Notes under the pieces: model-generated
What the model saw: the letters and a program-made list of their open reading frames with translations, nothing else
Told to the model about the DNA's origin: nothing
Database searches by the model: none
Assembly (NCBI RefSeq): GCF_003597395.2
Contig: NC_133773.1
Location: 76,056,572-76,120,571, forward strand
Direction of reading: 5' to 3'
Source of the DNA: Chelonoidis abingdonii
Taxonomy: Eukaryota; Chordata; Testudines; Testudinidae
Length of the DNA stretch: 64,000 nucleotides
Made by a program: the position numbers and the translations under genes
Shown here: piece by piece, positions 45,601-57,330 of the stretch
How positions within the stretch are numbered: position 1 is the first letter of the stretch
How the letters are laid out: each line of letters opens with the position of its first letter

Positions 45601-46304
45601 AAAAAAATCCCAAAATTCTATTTTTACATAGCCGTATGCTCTGTGAAGAATAGTCTTTCCTTCTTATACAATTTGCAGTTATAGATAATGATCTGGAATT
45701 CCATCTATTACTGATACGTTGTTGAAAGAGTCTTTTTCTTTAGCATTCTATATGCACTGATATCTGAACCACTCACTGCTCTTGTGATCAGTGGAATTTT
45801 TATGGAACATTATCACACTGAGCTGAGCCTGGTAAGCAGAATAGTATTTGCTTTAGTAATGTCTGTTTTTCCAACCACATAATAAATATTTGAAAAATCT
45901 GAGAGTTAAACACTCTAGCACTCGTAATAAAGCAACTTGCTCTAAACTATATTTTCTTTTATAATGAAAAACCTAATCAACAAACCTCACAAAAAGTTAG
46001 TTACTCAATATTTATTTGATTTTACCGAAAACTGTGAGACAAACTTTCTGCTTTTACAGTTGTGCTGTCAGAATGCTGTGTTGTAATAGGCTAGTAATCA
46101 ATCAGTCAGCCAGTGAAGATGCTTTGAGAAAAACATTTCAATTAAAGGGTGGAATGCAGGCCCATGAAATGGGCCCACTGTTCATTGCCATTCTGACTAA
46201 TACGTATAGCACTGAACATATAGTTCTATTTAAATGTGCACTGGTTTAGAACATGATATGCAGTATATAAAACATCTATGTTGGTGTACAGTCATTCAGA
46301 AGAC
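45601..46304. other. Non-coding DNA, nothing recognised
   Basis: AT-rich spacer between two inverted CR1 fragments. Confidence 0.45.
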
Positions 46305-46640
46305 ATTTTTTTCAAATAGGTAATACGGGACAAAAGAAGGAAATTAGATTGATTTGGCATACTATGTTCTTGACAAATCCGTACTGGCTATTCCCTATTA
46401 CCCTATTATCCTCTAGGTGCTTACAAATTGATTGTTTAATAATTTGGTCCAATGTCTTTTCAGGTATCTAATTTAGTCTGACTGATCTATAACTGCAAGG
46501 GTCCTGTTTGGTTTCCAGTCCTCTGGGACCTCAATCATCCTCCATGAGTTCTCGAAGGTAATTGTTAACCATTCCAAGATTTCTTCAACTAGTTTAAGTA
46601 CCCTAGGCTGAATTTGATCAGGCCCTGTCGACTTGTTATA
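46305..46640 (-). repeat. CR1-type LINE fragment, inverted to 45,255
   Basis: The plus strand reads GAAATTAGATTGATTTGGCA, then CAAATCCGTACTGGCTATTC, TAGGTGCTTACAAATTGATT and CCAGTCCTCTGGGACCTCAA. It is the antisense of the same ORF2 section as at 45,255-45,600 and extends further to the 5' side of the LINE. Confidence 0.7.
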
Positions 46641-47994
46641 CAAGGAAAAATAAATAAATGCAGCATTGTTGTGACATTTATTTCTTTTTTCATATTAAAC
46701 TTCTTGCTGTAAGGGTGGCCATAGAACGCGCATAAGATTATTGTATGTCACAGACAGCATATTTTAACCATGGGCAGCCTTAGGTGTAGGTTGAACTATT
46801 TTTAGTGCACCCAATAGGGTTTTTTGGTCTTAAAGGAGGCTCTGTAAGTGTGTCCCTAAGGAGTGAAAAGTGAGTGGTATTGAAAAGGAAGAAGTGAACA
46901 ATAGCAATGTTTGAAAGGGTGAATACAAAGATAACCCCCAAAAAGTATTATAATACTACTGTTGAGCTAGATCCTGTTCCCACTGACATCAGCCACAAGG
47001 ATGGAGTCCTTAATTCTTAAATATGATCTCCACACAAATGCTGCCTTTGAATATTAATTGACATAAAACTTAATTATGTCTTATAGGTCAATTTCTAAGC
47101 TCAGGTCCTTACCGCTGAAACATCATTGAAATCCAGTTAATGGGGTTATATAGGTGCAAGTCACATGGTAACAGAATTATTCCTCACATTTTCGGAATGT
47201 AAAATCATATTTTAGTAGCAAATTTAACAAGTATCCATACCACAACATCAATAGTTGTGATTATTCCTCCTCATCCCTACCATTCTGCAATAATAATAAT
47301 AAATAATCTTAGCCAGTTAAGCAAATAGGTGTCACATTAAATTGTTACAATGCACTGGATACTGAGTTTTTCAACCATGCAGATCAGCTGATGATCTTTT
47401 AGCTATTCTTTGCAGCTCCTTTGGAACTTGATCTGGCAAATCAGGTATGCTCAGTTACTATGGTGATGAGACTCCTACAAAGAAGTGGATAGGCAAAAAG
47501 GTTACACATGGACCACAAAGTTATAAGGGAAATTGCATTCCCACAGAGGTTTGATGGTCTGTTGCTGAATTCCTATCAAAGCCAGGTAATGGCACCACTT
47601 TTTTTTCTTAAATCTGCTCTTCTTGTATTTAGTCCAATCAGTTTTATTATTCTTTCCCTTTATTTCTGTTTTAGGGGCTTTTGTGACCAAACTATCTAAT
47701 TTAATTAGTGATTACCTCCTTCACTAATGGCAAGTATTAATTTTGGCAGGAATTTCTCTGCCCTGTGCTGTCTGGCTGCCCTCTTAGTCTCCTCACATCA
47801 GCCTCACTCCACATACACCCTCCTCCTCTCCTTTTTTAACAAACTCCTGTTTTTCCCCTCACCTCCCTCCCTTCATTATTCTATCTTCTGACCCTTGTTT
47901 TTCTAACTACCTTACTGTTTCCTCACCAAATTTATCCCCCGTTTTTTTAAATGTCCCCTTCACGTGACAATTGCAGGCCATCATCACATTGTTC
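46641..47994. other. Non-coding DNA, nothing recognised
   Basis: No gene or clear repeat. A pyrimidine-rich stretch lies at about 47,820-47,945. Confidence 0.45.
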
Positions 47995-48160
47995 ACTCTG
48001 TGCACTATGCATCTGTCTTCTCTTTTTAGACTCTAAGCTCTTCAGGTCAGGGACTCTCTATTATTCTGTGTTTGTTCAGGACCAAGCATCAAGGGGGTCT
48101 TGGTTGGTCTCTAAGCACTACCATAACACACACAATTATTCTTCTTATTAATATCAACAA
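47995..48160 (-). repeat. MIR/L2-like SINE copy, inverted
   Basis: The plus strand reads GACTCTAAGCTCTTCAGGTC, AGGGACTCTCTATTATTCTG, a TGTGTTTGTTCAGGACCAAG segment and ends with TTATTCTTCTTATTAAT. This is the antisense order of the family at 772-1,030. Confidence 0.6.
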
Positions 48161-48168
48161 AGTTTAGA

Positions 48169-48278
48169 GCTGGATTCTGATATACTCAGTTCCTGAATAC
48201 TCATGTTGACTTCACATGGAACTACACATGAAGTAAGAAGCTATTCAACATGAGTCACGGTATCAGAATCTGGCCCTT
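48169..48278. mobile_element. Short MITE with perfect 8-bp direct repeat flanks
   Basis: The left end GCTGGATTCTGATA and the inverse of the right end AAGGGCCAGATTCTGATA share ATTCTGATA and most of the preceding bases. The flanks AGTTTAGA (48,161-48,168 and 48,279-48,286) are identical. An 8-bp target duplication is typical of hAT elements. The left terminus is about four bases shorter than the right, so one end may be trimmed. Confidence 0.65.
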
Positions 48279-48504
48279 AGTTTAGACAGCATTATCGGTA
48301 TAAAGAGGTCAGGATTTGGGCCCACAACATGTTAAAGAAAAGTCTAGAAGAAGGAAAGTATCTGCAAAATGGGAGAAACTGTCTTCTATTTCTATTCAGG
48401 TCTGAATGACTTCAAGGAGAGACTTAAAATACTATTGAGTATGTTGTATTTTGGGAAAGAAAACACTGTGGATGAGCCTGACTTCCATAGCTATCCAAAA
48501 ATAG

Positions 48505-48715
48505 AAACATAAGGATTATCTCACTGGATCAGAAGCAACACCTATCAAGTCCAGTGTTCTGTCTCTGATAGGGGCCAGCGGAAGGTATCAGAACTCTATG
48601 GTAAACAGATGTGGGATAATTCTCCCCTCCACACACATCTCTCATCTTGATCTGTGATAGTTAGAGAAGGGACTAAGTCCCATGGCACAAGGTTTAATAT
48701 CTCTTAAAATAAAAG
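48505..48715 (-). repeat. CR1 3' tail fragment
   Basis: The plus strand reads GAAACATAAGGATTATCTCA, CTGGATCAGAAGCAACACCT, then GTCTCTGATAGGGGCCAGCG and TGTGGGATAATTCTCCCCTC, matching the antisense tail of an older CR1 subfamily. The CATAAGGA at the left corresponds to the 3' terminal repeat. Confidence 0.7.
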
Positions 48716-50084
48716 CAAAACTAATGTATAATATCTGAACATGCGTCTTGGATGCCATCCCTGTCTTCACAGTAGGACAAACATATCAGTGAGAGCTGAT
48801 CACAGAGTGGGGGTATATAACAAAATAGCTGTCAGACATGTTTCAGTATTTTTCACTCTCTCAAATCCCTGGTAGTGTGAAACTGAAATCTGCTCCCTTG
48901 CTGCCATTTTCATCTGCTGCAAATAAATTCTGATTTGTTAACATAGGATGTCTCATCATTTCTTATTTCTTCTTCTTCTTTCTCCTTTCTTTTCTCCTTC
49001 CTCCTCTTCTTCTTTTTAGAGATTGTTTAAACATTTGATTTTGTTTTCATTTATTTACATGCTTAAGCGTATATAAAGAATTGAATGTACTTTGGATTTT
49101 GTAGATAGACATAAGAAAAGAAAGACTGGTCAGCTTCTGAGCCTACTAATTTCATGTCACTTCCTTTCACGTCCAGAATGGAATATTTAGTGTGCATATG
49201 ATTTTAGGGCTGGGGAGCGGGGAGGATGTTGTACGTGAACTCTGTAGACAAGGAAATGTGAGTACAGCTTTTAGCACAAAATCAGAAAGCATATATTTAT
49301 TGCTTTAGAACAGTAGCAAAATGTTTAATAGGTTAGTTGTGAGGTAACTCTACATGAGTTTGTCATTCCTGCTGTTTATCTATCCACCCAATGAGTTTCA
49401 AATCGTCTTTAGTCAATTATTTTCTGCTACCAATACGCTTCATCAAGAAATAGTTGCTGTTATTGCAAAAAAATGGTGAACCATTAAGAAAATTTGTAAA
49501 CTGATATACAAACGGCTCTGCTAATTGGAAACCCATCAACTTTGGGAACTTAACTGTGACCAGAAACTGACCCCTGCTCATTGTTCAGATTGTATTTGTC
49601 ACTTTCAAATTGCACAGATAAAATCATTGAGTTACCACAAAACTCCTCCACTGGGTATCTATAATTGACTGATTAAATTAAACATTGCCTACAGGACTCT
49701 TCTGCTTCTTGCTTTCTTTACAATGTTCTTGATTTATGGAAAACTCTTACTCTGTGAGTCCACCAGCTAAACATTCAGCATCAAACTTGTGAAATGATAT
49801 AAACTAAAGTGGGATGGATACTTGAAAAATATGTATAGAAACAGGCTCATAAATATACAGCCAAATGTAATTCCTCTTTCTGTGGGAAAAAAATCAGAAA
49901 AAAACATGAATTATCATAAAATTCCCCAGGAAATGTTTTCTCTTTCCATATAGCCCTCCCTTTCCTTAAGAGATGATTTGCACTTCCCTCAATGATTTGG
50001 TCTTCCCACTGTTAACCACTGGAAAATTACTATTTTTATTTGTTCTTTGGTCTCTGTCCCCTAGCCTGTTTCCAATACATAACA
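48716..50084. other. Non-coding DNA with pyrimidine tract
   Basis: A nearly pure pyrimidine tract of TTC/TCC units runs from about 48,958 to 49,018. Nothing else is recognised. Confidence 0.5.
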
Positions 50085-50300
50085 GTATATACTTCTCTAA
50101 GCCCATGACTACCTACTTTCATTAATAGCCTCTTGCCAGAGACTTGTCAAAGGCTTTTCAAAACTACAGTAAATTATATTAACCAGTTCTCCTTTATCTG
50201 CTATATTGTTGACACATTAAAGAGTTCTACTAGCTTAAAGAGGCCCAAATTTCCTTTACAGATTCCCTATTGGATTGTCCTTATGCCAATTGCCCCATGG
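50085..50300 (-). repeat. CR1-type LINE fragment (RT region)
   Basis: The plus strand carries AGACTTGTCAAAGGCTTTTC, AAAACTACAGTAAATTATAT and AGAGTTCTACTAGCTTAAAG. This is the antisense of the CR1 RT segment around the FDKVPH-like motif, also seen in the longer copy at 25,321-27,215. About 200 bp survive. Confidence 0.6.
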
Positions 50301-52095
50301 TGTGTATATGCCTTTCAGTATTAGTTACAATATTATATATGCTGTAAGATTTTATTCTATAAGACTATAGTACTCCTTAGTGTAGAAAATACTACAGGAC
50401 TACAGATCCCAGGATACTAAACATGAAGTTGGGAATTTGATTTGATCTCAGTTGTGCTGGTCTGAATCTGAAATAATTCCACATAAGTAAATTAAGTTAC
50501 ACTGATTAAAACAGTATCTTGACAATTTCCCAGTTTCTTATACTTCATACTAGATATGATTTTTTAGACAATGATCCTGACAATCTTCTTGCGTCAATAG
50601 GATATAACTCACTTACTTGCAGTGCCTCATCCAAACAATACTGTGTCATCACTAGGAAGCAAATAATTATGCTTCTTGAAGCCAAATCAATACATTTGGC
50701 TGAATAGTAAGAGGATATTTGACTCATAGACATGTTAACTGAAAAGTGTTCAGTTGTATTTTGACACTTTAGTATCTGGATTTTTAAAAGAATCAATAAA
50801 TATCATTAATTGTAACTAAGTAAAATTTACTTGACTCTTTCCTCTGTATTTCTATGATATACTGTAAATGCATGGGATGAATAGACCAATGGGGTTTTTT
50901 GCTGTTTTTTGGTTTATTTTGCTGGTCTGAACTGATGTCTTGCCTTTTGATGTCACTGTTAAATAGTTCAGCCTGACACACTCACTACATCTTTTTAACT
51001 GTCAACTTTACACTGATAAAACTTGAGACCCTTCTGGCCTTGGTGAGGGCTACAGACTGAATTCAGAGTCAAGCCTTTCATTCTAGCTTTATCTTGGTAT
51101 TGAGTAGCTTTTACTGTGGCAGTATAGAAATCATTTCATTTTTAACTTGAGTTTCAAGGACACTGTTACTTTATCTACTGCCAGCTCAGACTCCTTTATT
51201 AAAGTCCACCTTTTGTCAGTTATCTGATTTGATCTGATCACTTTCTAAAGTGCAATTACCATTACCTTTGTTTGTGCCTTTGAGCTTTGTAATGAAGGAA
51301 TATGCTTCCATTCATGTTACATGGAAATATACAAGAAAGGTCAAAGACCTCTGTTATGGCAGCTCACCTGTTGAGGTTTGATTGGATATTAACTGGGAGC
51401 AGACACCAAATTTCATTTCTATCCTTGAAAAAAAGGCAGAGATGCTTGTTCTGATCAATGACAAAATACAATGTATTTCTATTTATAGCAGGCTACTGTG
51501 CCTTGCCATCAAATGTTATAAAATAACTTAATGTTAAATATGAGACAAATGAATATAAATCCTCTCTGCAAATTTTGAATGTATGAAGAAAGCTCTCTAA
51601 AATATCTTCATAAGTCATCTGATCTGGGGGGATGATGGGGAATGCTGAAGGGACAGCTAGATAGCACTAGCTCTGTTCATTGGGATGTAACCCTTCTGCC
51701 AGGTCATTAACGGCAGCAAAAAGGTCAATATATCAAAGGTCTCTCCTGACAAATAACTAAACTGGCTTCGTTGGGATCAGCTGCATATTCCAGTAGAACT
51801 GTGCAGAGTTATCATGTTTAGGTATTGTGCATGCGTAGCTGCAAGGCAATCCATGTTTATGAGGAAAACACAAGATGCAAGCAACTGCAGAGCTAGAAAA
51901 GACCCAGCTGAGTTAACTTGTACTTGAAAGGGGTGGGGAATTGATCAGGAAATAAGAAACTAATACAAAGTAAAACAGTATTTGTTCATGGTTAATGGTC
52001 AAGGTCAAGGCTTTTGTGAAACTTTTTACTTGTGAAAGGAAGCACTGAAATGAGAATGTACATAATATAAGACTGAAGTCAAAGTAAAGCAGGAT
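50301..52095. other. Non-coding DNA, nothing recognised
   Basis: No gene, RNA or named repeat. The short frames have no motifs. Confidence 0.45.
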
Positions 52096-52103
52096 GTTGG
52101 AAT

Positions 52104-52323
52104 CAGGGGCAGCTCCAGGCACCAGCGCTCCAAGCGCGTGCCTGCGGCGGCAAGCTGCGGAGGGCCCTTTGCCAGTCACCGCTAGGGCGGCAGGCAGGGT
52201 GCCTTCGGCGGCTTGCCTGCGGAGGGTCCACTGGTTCCACGGTGCCTACAGGAGGTCCGCCAAAGCCGCAGCACAAGCGGACCCTCCATGCTTGGGGCGG
52301 CAAAATGTGTAGAGCCTCCCCTG
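52104..52323. mobile_element. hAT-type MITE with perfect 8-bp duplication
   Basis: Ends CAGGGGCAGCTCC and CAGGGGAGGCTCT (inverse of the right end) match at 10 of the first 12 positions. The flanks GTTGGAAT (52,096-52,103 and 52,324-52,331) are identical. The interior is 220 bp, rich in CpG and in GGCGGC units, very different from the flanks. The 72-104 residue frames on both strands are by-products. The perfect duplication suggests a relatively recent insertion. Confidence 0.92.
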
Positions 52324-52331
52324 GTTGGAAT

Positions 52332-52730
52332 GCAGAAACTGAAAGATAAAAGTTACTGGGTTTCACGTTCAGTGCACTATCAGCTCTGCAGTCTGAAGCT
52401 TTGGAAAAGAACTGCATTTTGCAAGCAGATTTAGAAGCAATGTAATTGCGAAATAGGAACTGACAGGCACTTTTAATCAGACAGTAAAGCTTTTAGAAGG
52501 GAAAGGTGTTAATATGAAATGTGTTGCATTTTCTGAGGAGGCTTCACCTCCTTTAAAATCCATTTTTTCTCTCTTTGAACAATCTGGACTCTAAAACTGC
52601 CTTAAAGGCATCTACCTCTGTGGAGCCTACAATCACATCCACAGTCCAAAAAAAACAAAAAAGGCAAAGCTTAAAAATCTTTCACCAGAGGAGACATCAA
52701 CCATAATGAAAGGAATAGATCCTTGTCAGA
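52332..52730. other. Non-coding spacer
   Basis: Nothing recognised between two small DNA elements. Confidence 0.45.
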
Positions 52731-52942
52731 GGCTTGGTCTACACTAGGAACTTATGTCGGTATAACTATGTTTTCAGGGATTTTCCACACTTCTGAGCAA
52801 TGTACATATACCGACTTAACCCCTGGAGTAGACAGCACTATGTCAATGGGAGGACTTCTCCTGTCTACATAGCTACCAACTCTCACCGAAGCACTACAGT
52901 GGTGCAGCTCCTGTGCTGCAACGTTCTAAGTGTAAACCTGCC
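52731..52942. mobile_element. Small inverted-repeat element
   Basis: The left end GGCTTGGTCTACACTAGGAA and the inverse of the right end GGCAGGTTTACACTTAGAAC are similar. Internal short palindromes such as GTCGGTATAACT against ATATACCGAC are present. I associate this sequence with an abundant turtle DNA element whose superfamily I cannot name. It shares the GGCTTG-TCTACA terminus with 17,644-17,927. Confidence 0.65.
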
Positions 52943-53715
52943 CCCAGAAACAGGGACATAGAGAAGGTGTTAAAATGGCTTAGGAAATGAAGGAGCAGGC
53001 TGAATTTTGTGATCTGGCTGGTGGGAATTGGGAGAGAATTTTGCTGAAGGGAGTCAGCTCTGGGGTTTGGTTGTGTTCTATAGGGCTGTAAAGGTGAAAG
53101 ACAGTGGCAGTTCCTGTGTTGACATTTTATTTGGGTCTAACACAGCAATCACTGTTGTCAGTGCTGTTAAGCAGAAACCTAAGAAACCCCTTGTGGAATG
53201 TCAGGAGTGAGTTGTTGTTGTTTTTTTCCCTATTCTCTAGTTATGAATAATCCAGCTCATGATGAGCCAGGCTATCTTGTTATAGGTTGGCTACTTCCAG
53301 AGGTTGGAAAGGCAATTGAAATGGTGTTTGATTGGGGTCATAATGTTCAACCCCTGGTTGAAAAAGCAGAATGTGTTTTTGACAGACCCTGAAGGTCTGA
53401 ATAACCACCTAGTAGATGAGATTAAAGCACTGAGAGTCAAGTGTCCAGAAACCCAATTATGAGGGCAGTAGAGGAAATTTCTAAGTATTGGCAAGGTCAC
53501 AATGGAGGGAAAGGAGGCAGTAGTAGGTTCCTGTGGATTCCCTTTTTTGCAATACAGAGGCATCATGAGGCACTGGAAGAGGAGGTGTGATGGCTTTATA
53601 AGCTGACTTTGGGGATTGTGAGTAGTTTGCCAATAGTGATACCTTCCACTCTTCCAATATTCTTACCTGTATTATCCTGGATGACTGGGGATGTCCCACT
53701 ATGTTATGAAGTATA
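52943..53715 (+). other. Upstream part of a decayed endogenous retrovirus
   Basis: Lies directly before the protease remnant on the same strand. Short open stretches such as 53,198-53,392 could be gag-derived, but I see no zinc-knuckle or capsid motif. No LTR or primer-binding site is evident. The assignment is by position only. Confidence 0.35.
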
Positions 53716-53958
53716 GGAGATATTCATAAGCAAGCTTTGCTTGATAGTGGGGTGTCTGTTCCTTTAACATCTAGAATTCAGGCAGGAGATGTCACACAAT
53801 ACTGTAATACCATGACCAGAGTGACAGGGAAAGGAGCCACTCACTGGCTTACTAAACCTTTAGAAATTAAAGTAGGTACCTTTTCTCTTACTTATGTCTT
53901 TGTGGCTCATGACTCTCAGGAAATTTTAGGAGCAGAGTGGATAAAAACTAGGGGGTAG
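53716..53958 (+). pseudogene. Endogenous retrovirus protease remnant
   Basis: The open stretch contains ALLDSGVSVPLTS, the catalytic D-S-G triad of retroviral aspartic proteases, and ends with a flap and C-terminal region having EILGAEWIK. Protease enzymes of this type cleave the viral polyproteins as dimers. The residue after DSG is V where A or T is usual. The frame has no start codon of its own and is followed by a stop, so this is a relic. Confidence 0.75.
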
Positions 53959-53999
53959 CATGGTGGATTTGTCTAATTTTTTGGCTTTGAAATACTTCA

Positions 54000-55000
54000 C
54001 TGAGACTGATGAAAACATTACATATTAATAGTTCATGCAGTGTTTATAGTTAAGATGTTCATTTCTTTGACAGGACGAAGCGTGTGACACATGCTGACGT
54101 TTTAGAGTTGTGGATGCCACTTGCTGAAGTTCTTGCTAAATCTAAACATGAGTGTAGGAAGATGGATGTGTGTATCCAGGTTGAGGGACCAGATCCCTCT
54201 CCTTAGAAACAGTATCCATACTCTAGAGAGGCAGTGGACTCAGTATCTATGGTTATTGATACCCTTCAGCAACAAAGGACAGTTTTTGAGGACAGTGAGC
54301 TCTAAATGAATTCAGGTCTGTAAGCCAACGGTACCATACCATAGATTACAGGAAACTCAACTGTACACTAGCAATGGCCACTGATGTGGCTTCATATTCT
54401 GAGATGATGGAAAAAGTTGTTAGTGGTTTAAAGTGGTTTTCTGACTAGATATCTCTAATGGGTTTTGTCGTGTGCCTTACATGGGGATCTGCAGTATAAA
54501 TTTGCCTTTACTCTTGAGAAAGAGCAATTTACCTGGACAGGGCTTCTACAGGTTGGAAGGTACTTACCCACAACCAGCCTTGCCATTTTCCATATCCACA
54601 TGAAACAAGCACTGGAAGCCTGACATTGTAGAATATATGGATGACCTAGTTATTAACAGCAGAAACCAGGAGAAACACTTGCTGGCCGTGAGGGACATAC
54701 TTATGCTTTTGCTAATGGTTGGTTTAAAGGTTAACCCTACAAAAATTCAATTTATGCGGCAAAAGTTTTAGTTTTGGGATGTCATTCTGGAGGTTAGGTC
54801 CGCAGACTAGAATACAGTTAGGGTGACACTGTCCTTACCCATCCCTTATGAGGAGACTGTTCTGCATTTCTTCTTAGGCATAAATGCTTTTGTAGAGAAT
54901 TCATTCCAGATTATGCAGAGATCACTGCAGGACCTGCTGTATAAATCCCAAGAAGGATCCTGAACTGACATGCACACACAAAGAATGTGTCCTTAAAGGT
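54000..55000 (+). pseudogene. Endogenous retrovirus reverse transcriptase remnant
   Basis: RT-like residues are scattered in different frames across this kilobase. The clearest is EYMDDLVINSR (about 54,631-54,663) with the YMDD catalytic box, preceded by QYKFAFTLEKEQFTW-type sequence (about 54,491-54,540). Stops and frameshifts occur between all recognisable parts. The protein as a whole is broken and cannot be expressed from this locus. I describe only motifs that are visible here. Confidence 0.75.
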
Positions 55001-55229
55001 CGATTGAAAAGTGCTCCAGTTTTAGCTGCCCCATATTTTGATCAGGACTTTGATCAGGCAAGCACAATGTTTTGGTGGTAGCTTTTACCCAGGAACATCT
55101 TGGGAAGGACAAACCTATTGTTTACACCTTCCAACGACTTGAACTAAATGAGCATGAAAAGAGTGTGCTGTGCACGTGTTGAGCTCTTCAGAAACTTTAT
55201 TATATAGTGGTTAGTAACAAGGTTAAGGT

Positions 55230-55841
55230 TTGTTCAGTTCATGCCTCTCTAGTGTTTTAGCAAAAGAAAAGATTAAGGATGGGAACATCTTGAGCACTAG
55301 GATATCCAGATGCATGACATCCCTCTTGGAGAATAGCATAGGGGGAGTTCAATTGGGTAATAGAGCCCCCTCCCCACCAGAAGAGTTTACAGTCACAGGG
55401 GTCTGTGATGAATGTGTACCAGGCTTGGAAGGGGGCAACAATCTTACTGAGATTCTTCTTGCAAAGACTGAGGCTGTTTTGGATCCTTATGACATTAGGA
55501 ACTACCCTACCATTTACATCAGTGGCTCCTACAATGTGGGAGGAAAGCCAGTTACTGGTTTAACCTTGATTTATGTGGGAGGGAAGCTATGTGAACAGTT
55601 TTCATGCCAAACTACCTCACCTCAATATGCTGAAATTGCTGCAGTGGTTCAGGATATTAGGGGCCAGAAGTTTGGAAGTACTGGTATCCAGGCAATTATG
55701 TGCTCAGACTGGCTGTTGTGTGTAATGCATTTGCTCTTTTCTTCCCAATGGAAGAGCAGTGATGGTAGAAGCATTAAGCATGCAGGCCTACAGAAACAGT
55801 TGGATTGGCGGATGCAGGACAAGGGATTGATGGAGGTATGA
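55230..55841 (+). pseudogene. Endogenous retrovirus RNase H remnant
   Basis: A 203-codon open frame with an internal segment TIYISGSYNVGGKPVTGL, which aligns by pattern with the start of a retroviral RNase H. The first catalytic aspartate appears replaced by S (ISGS where family members have DGS). Further on are SPQYAEIAAVV, matching the second acidic helix with its glutamate, and CSDWLL and SSDGRSIKH at the C-terminal side. It lies downstream of the RT on the same strand in a different frame. With an active-site change and no frame continuity it is a dead domain, despite being the longest open stretch in the provirus. Confidence 0.7.
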
Positions 55842-55861
55842 TTATTGAAAGTTAAGTGCAT

Positions 55862-56864
55862 GCCAAGAGTGCCTAATCCAGTTTAAGAATTCATATTGAT
55901 TAAGGGGCTGATTATGCAGGGTCTCATCAGAATCCATTTAGCACTTTTGCTGTCCTCTGAGGCAACTCCTAAAGTCCTAAGTCTGTATTATCTCTAGTAG
56001 CAAAGCCCCCATGGAAGGGGCACCCAAGGGGCACTTAGGACCCTTGAACAGAGTCCTGACATCTTGTAAATGAGTTCTTTGCTACAGGGTAGGAATTCTT
56101 TCCCTCTTCTGAGCCTCTCTGGGAACCTATTAAGCTCAAAAATCCATGCTCATATGTAGTTATGTGTTGGTAGTGGAATTGTGGGTAGGTAGCCTATCTA
56201 AATGAACCTCTCCGTGACAGCACTTTTCCCTTTTTACCATTAAAAGGAATAGAGAGCTCTTTTCCTTCTCACCATACATGTGGGAAAAAAGCTTTTTACA
56301 TGATTTCTGTACATATTCAGGAAGACATGCTACTGATTGGGGTATTAGTGGCACTATACCTATTCTAGCAGTTTATATGAATAAGTGAAAAATACATATT
56401 CTGTACACTAAGTAGGAGCAACTTCATACAATGTCACTCATCCATCATGGATAACTAAAATACCCACTGTTACAGTTACTTTGCTTTTAGCTCTGCCTGA
56501 GTCACTTGAGATCAATCAATACATCTCTGATGCTGAACTTTAATTTAGAGTAATTGGGAATTATGGTGATTCACTCTATGCTAGCAAGAAAGCACTTATG
56601 TTACTATCGGTATAAATCCAAACTGGGTGGAACTTGAGGCACTTCTCTATATGATAGGACAACTGATGTGATAGTAACAACTGTGCTGTGTTTATTTTGA
56701 AACAAAACTAACTGAAAAAAACCCTTCTAAGGTCTAATAGAACATTAGTTTCACCCTTAATCCCCAAAGTAACAGAAAAAGCTTTCAACTTTGGGTTCTC
56801 TGCAGCAAAAATAAATATTAGGTCCTGATAGTATAGGAAAGTTTCCTGTTGTACAATTACTAGT
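55862..56864. other. Non-coding DNA; may include provirus tail
   Basis: No integrase or envelope motif is recognisable after the RNase H remnant. Part of 55,862-56,150 may be internal provirus or a separate insert. Confidence 0.4.
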
Positions 56865-57010
56865 GTTCTGTCCAATTTGTTTATAAATGTACCAAGTTAT
56901 GTAGCTTTCACTTCCTTTGCCAGCTTCTTTGACAGGCTAATAAATCTCAGTGTGAGTAGGTTTTTTTTCTTCTTCTAATTCCTTACCCATTGGGCTATTA
57001 GTTAGTCTGG
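56865..57010 (-). repeat. Old CR1-like fragment
   Basis: The plus strand reads TGTACCAAGTTATGTAGCTT, CACTTCCTTTGCCAGCTTCT, then ACAGGCTAATAAATCTCAGT and GTGAGTAGGTTTTTTTTC. This follows the antisense of the older CR1 subfamily end (cttcc-ccacttccc-taatagttctcact-agttttt). Highly diverged, so low confidence. Confidence 0.4.
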
Positions 57011-57204
57011 TGCGGGTCTCTGTTTTTTATGAAAAATTTCAAAAGGTCTCAATTTCATCCTAGTGCAGAATGAAATCAAATGTCAAAACCTTAAAATGTT
57101 TTGGGAAACAGAATTCTTATTCTCAATCTCTGTGTGCAACAATTCACTCTTAATAAAATGAAGATAAGAGCATTCTGTTTCTCCTACCCTCTATCAGTTT
57201 TTTC

Positions 57205-57330
57205 TATTTAGACTGTAAGTTCTTTGGAGCAGGGCTTTTCTCTTACTATGGCATGTTTTTGTACAATGTCTAGCACAATGGGACCTCCATCTGATTGATG
57301 GTATTTGTAATATAAATAAACTACATTATG
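57205..57330 (-). repeat. MIR/L2-like SINE copy, inverted
   Basis: The plus strand has AGACTGTAAGTTCTTTGGAG, CAGGGCTTTTCTCTTACTAT and TACAATGTCTAGCACAATGG, ending with GGTATTTGTAATATAAATAA. Same family and orientation as at 47,995. Confidence 0.7.

Noticed and set aside
52094..52434. 72-104 residue frames rich in Ala, Arg and Pro
   Set aside because: They lie across the CpG-rich MITE at 52,104-52,323 and its flanks.
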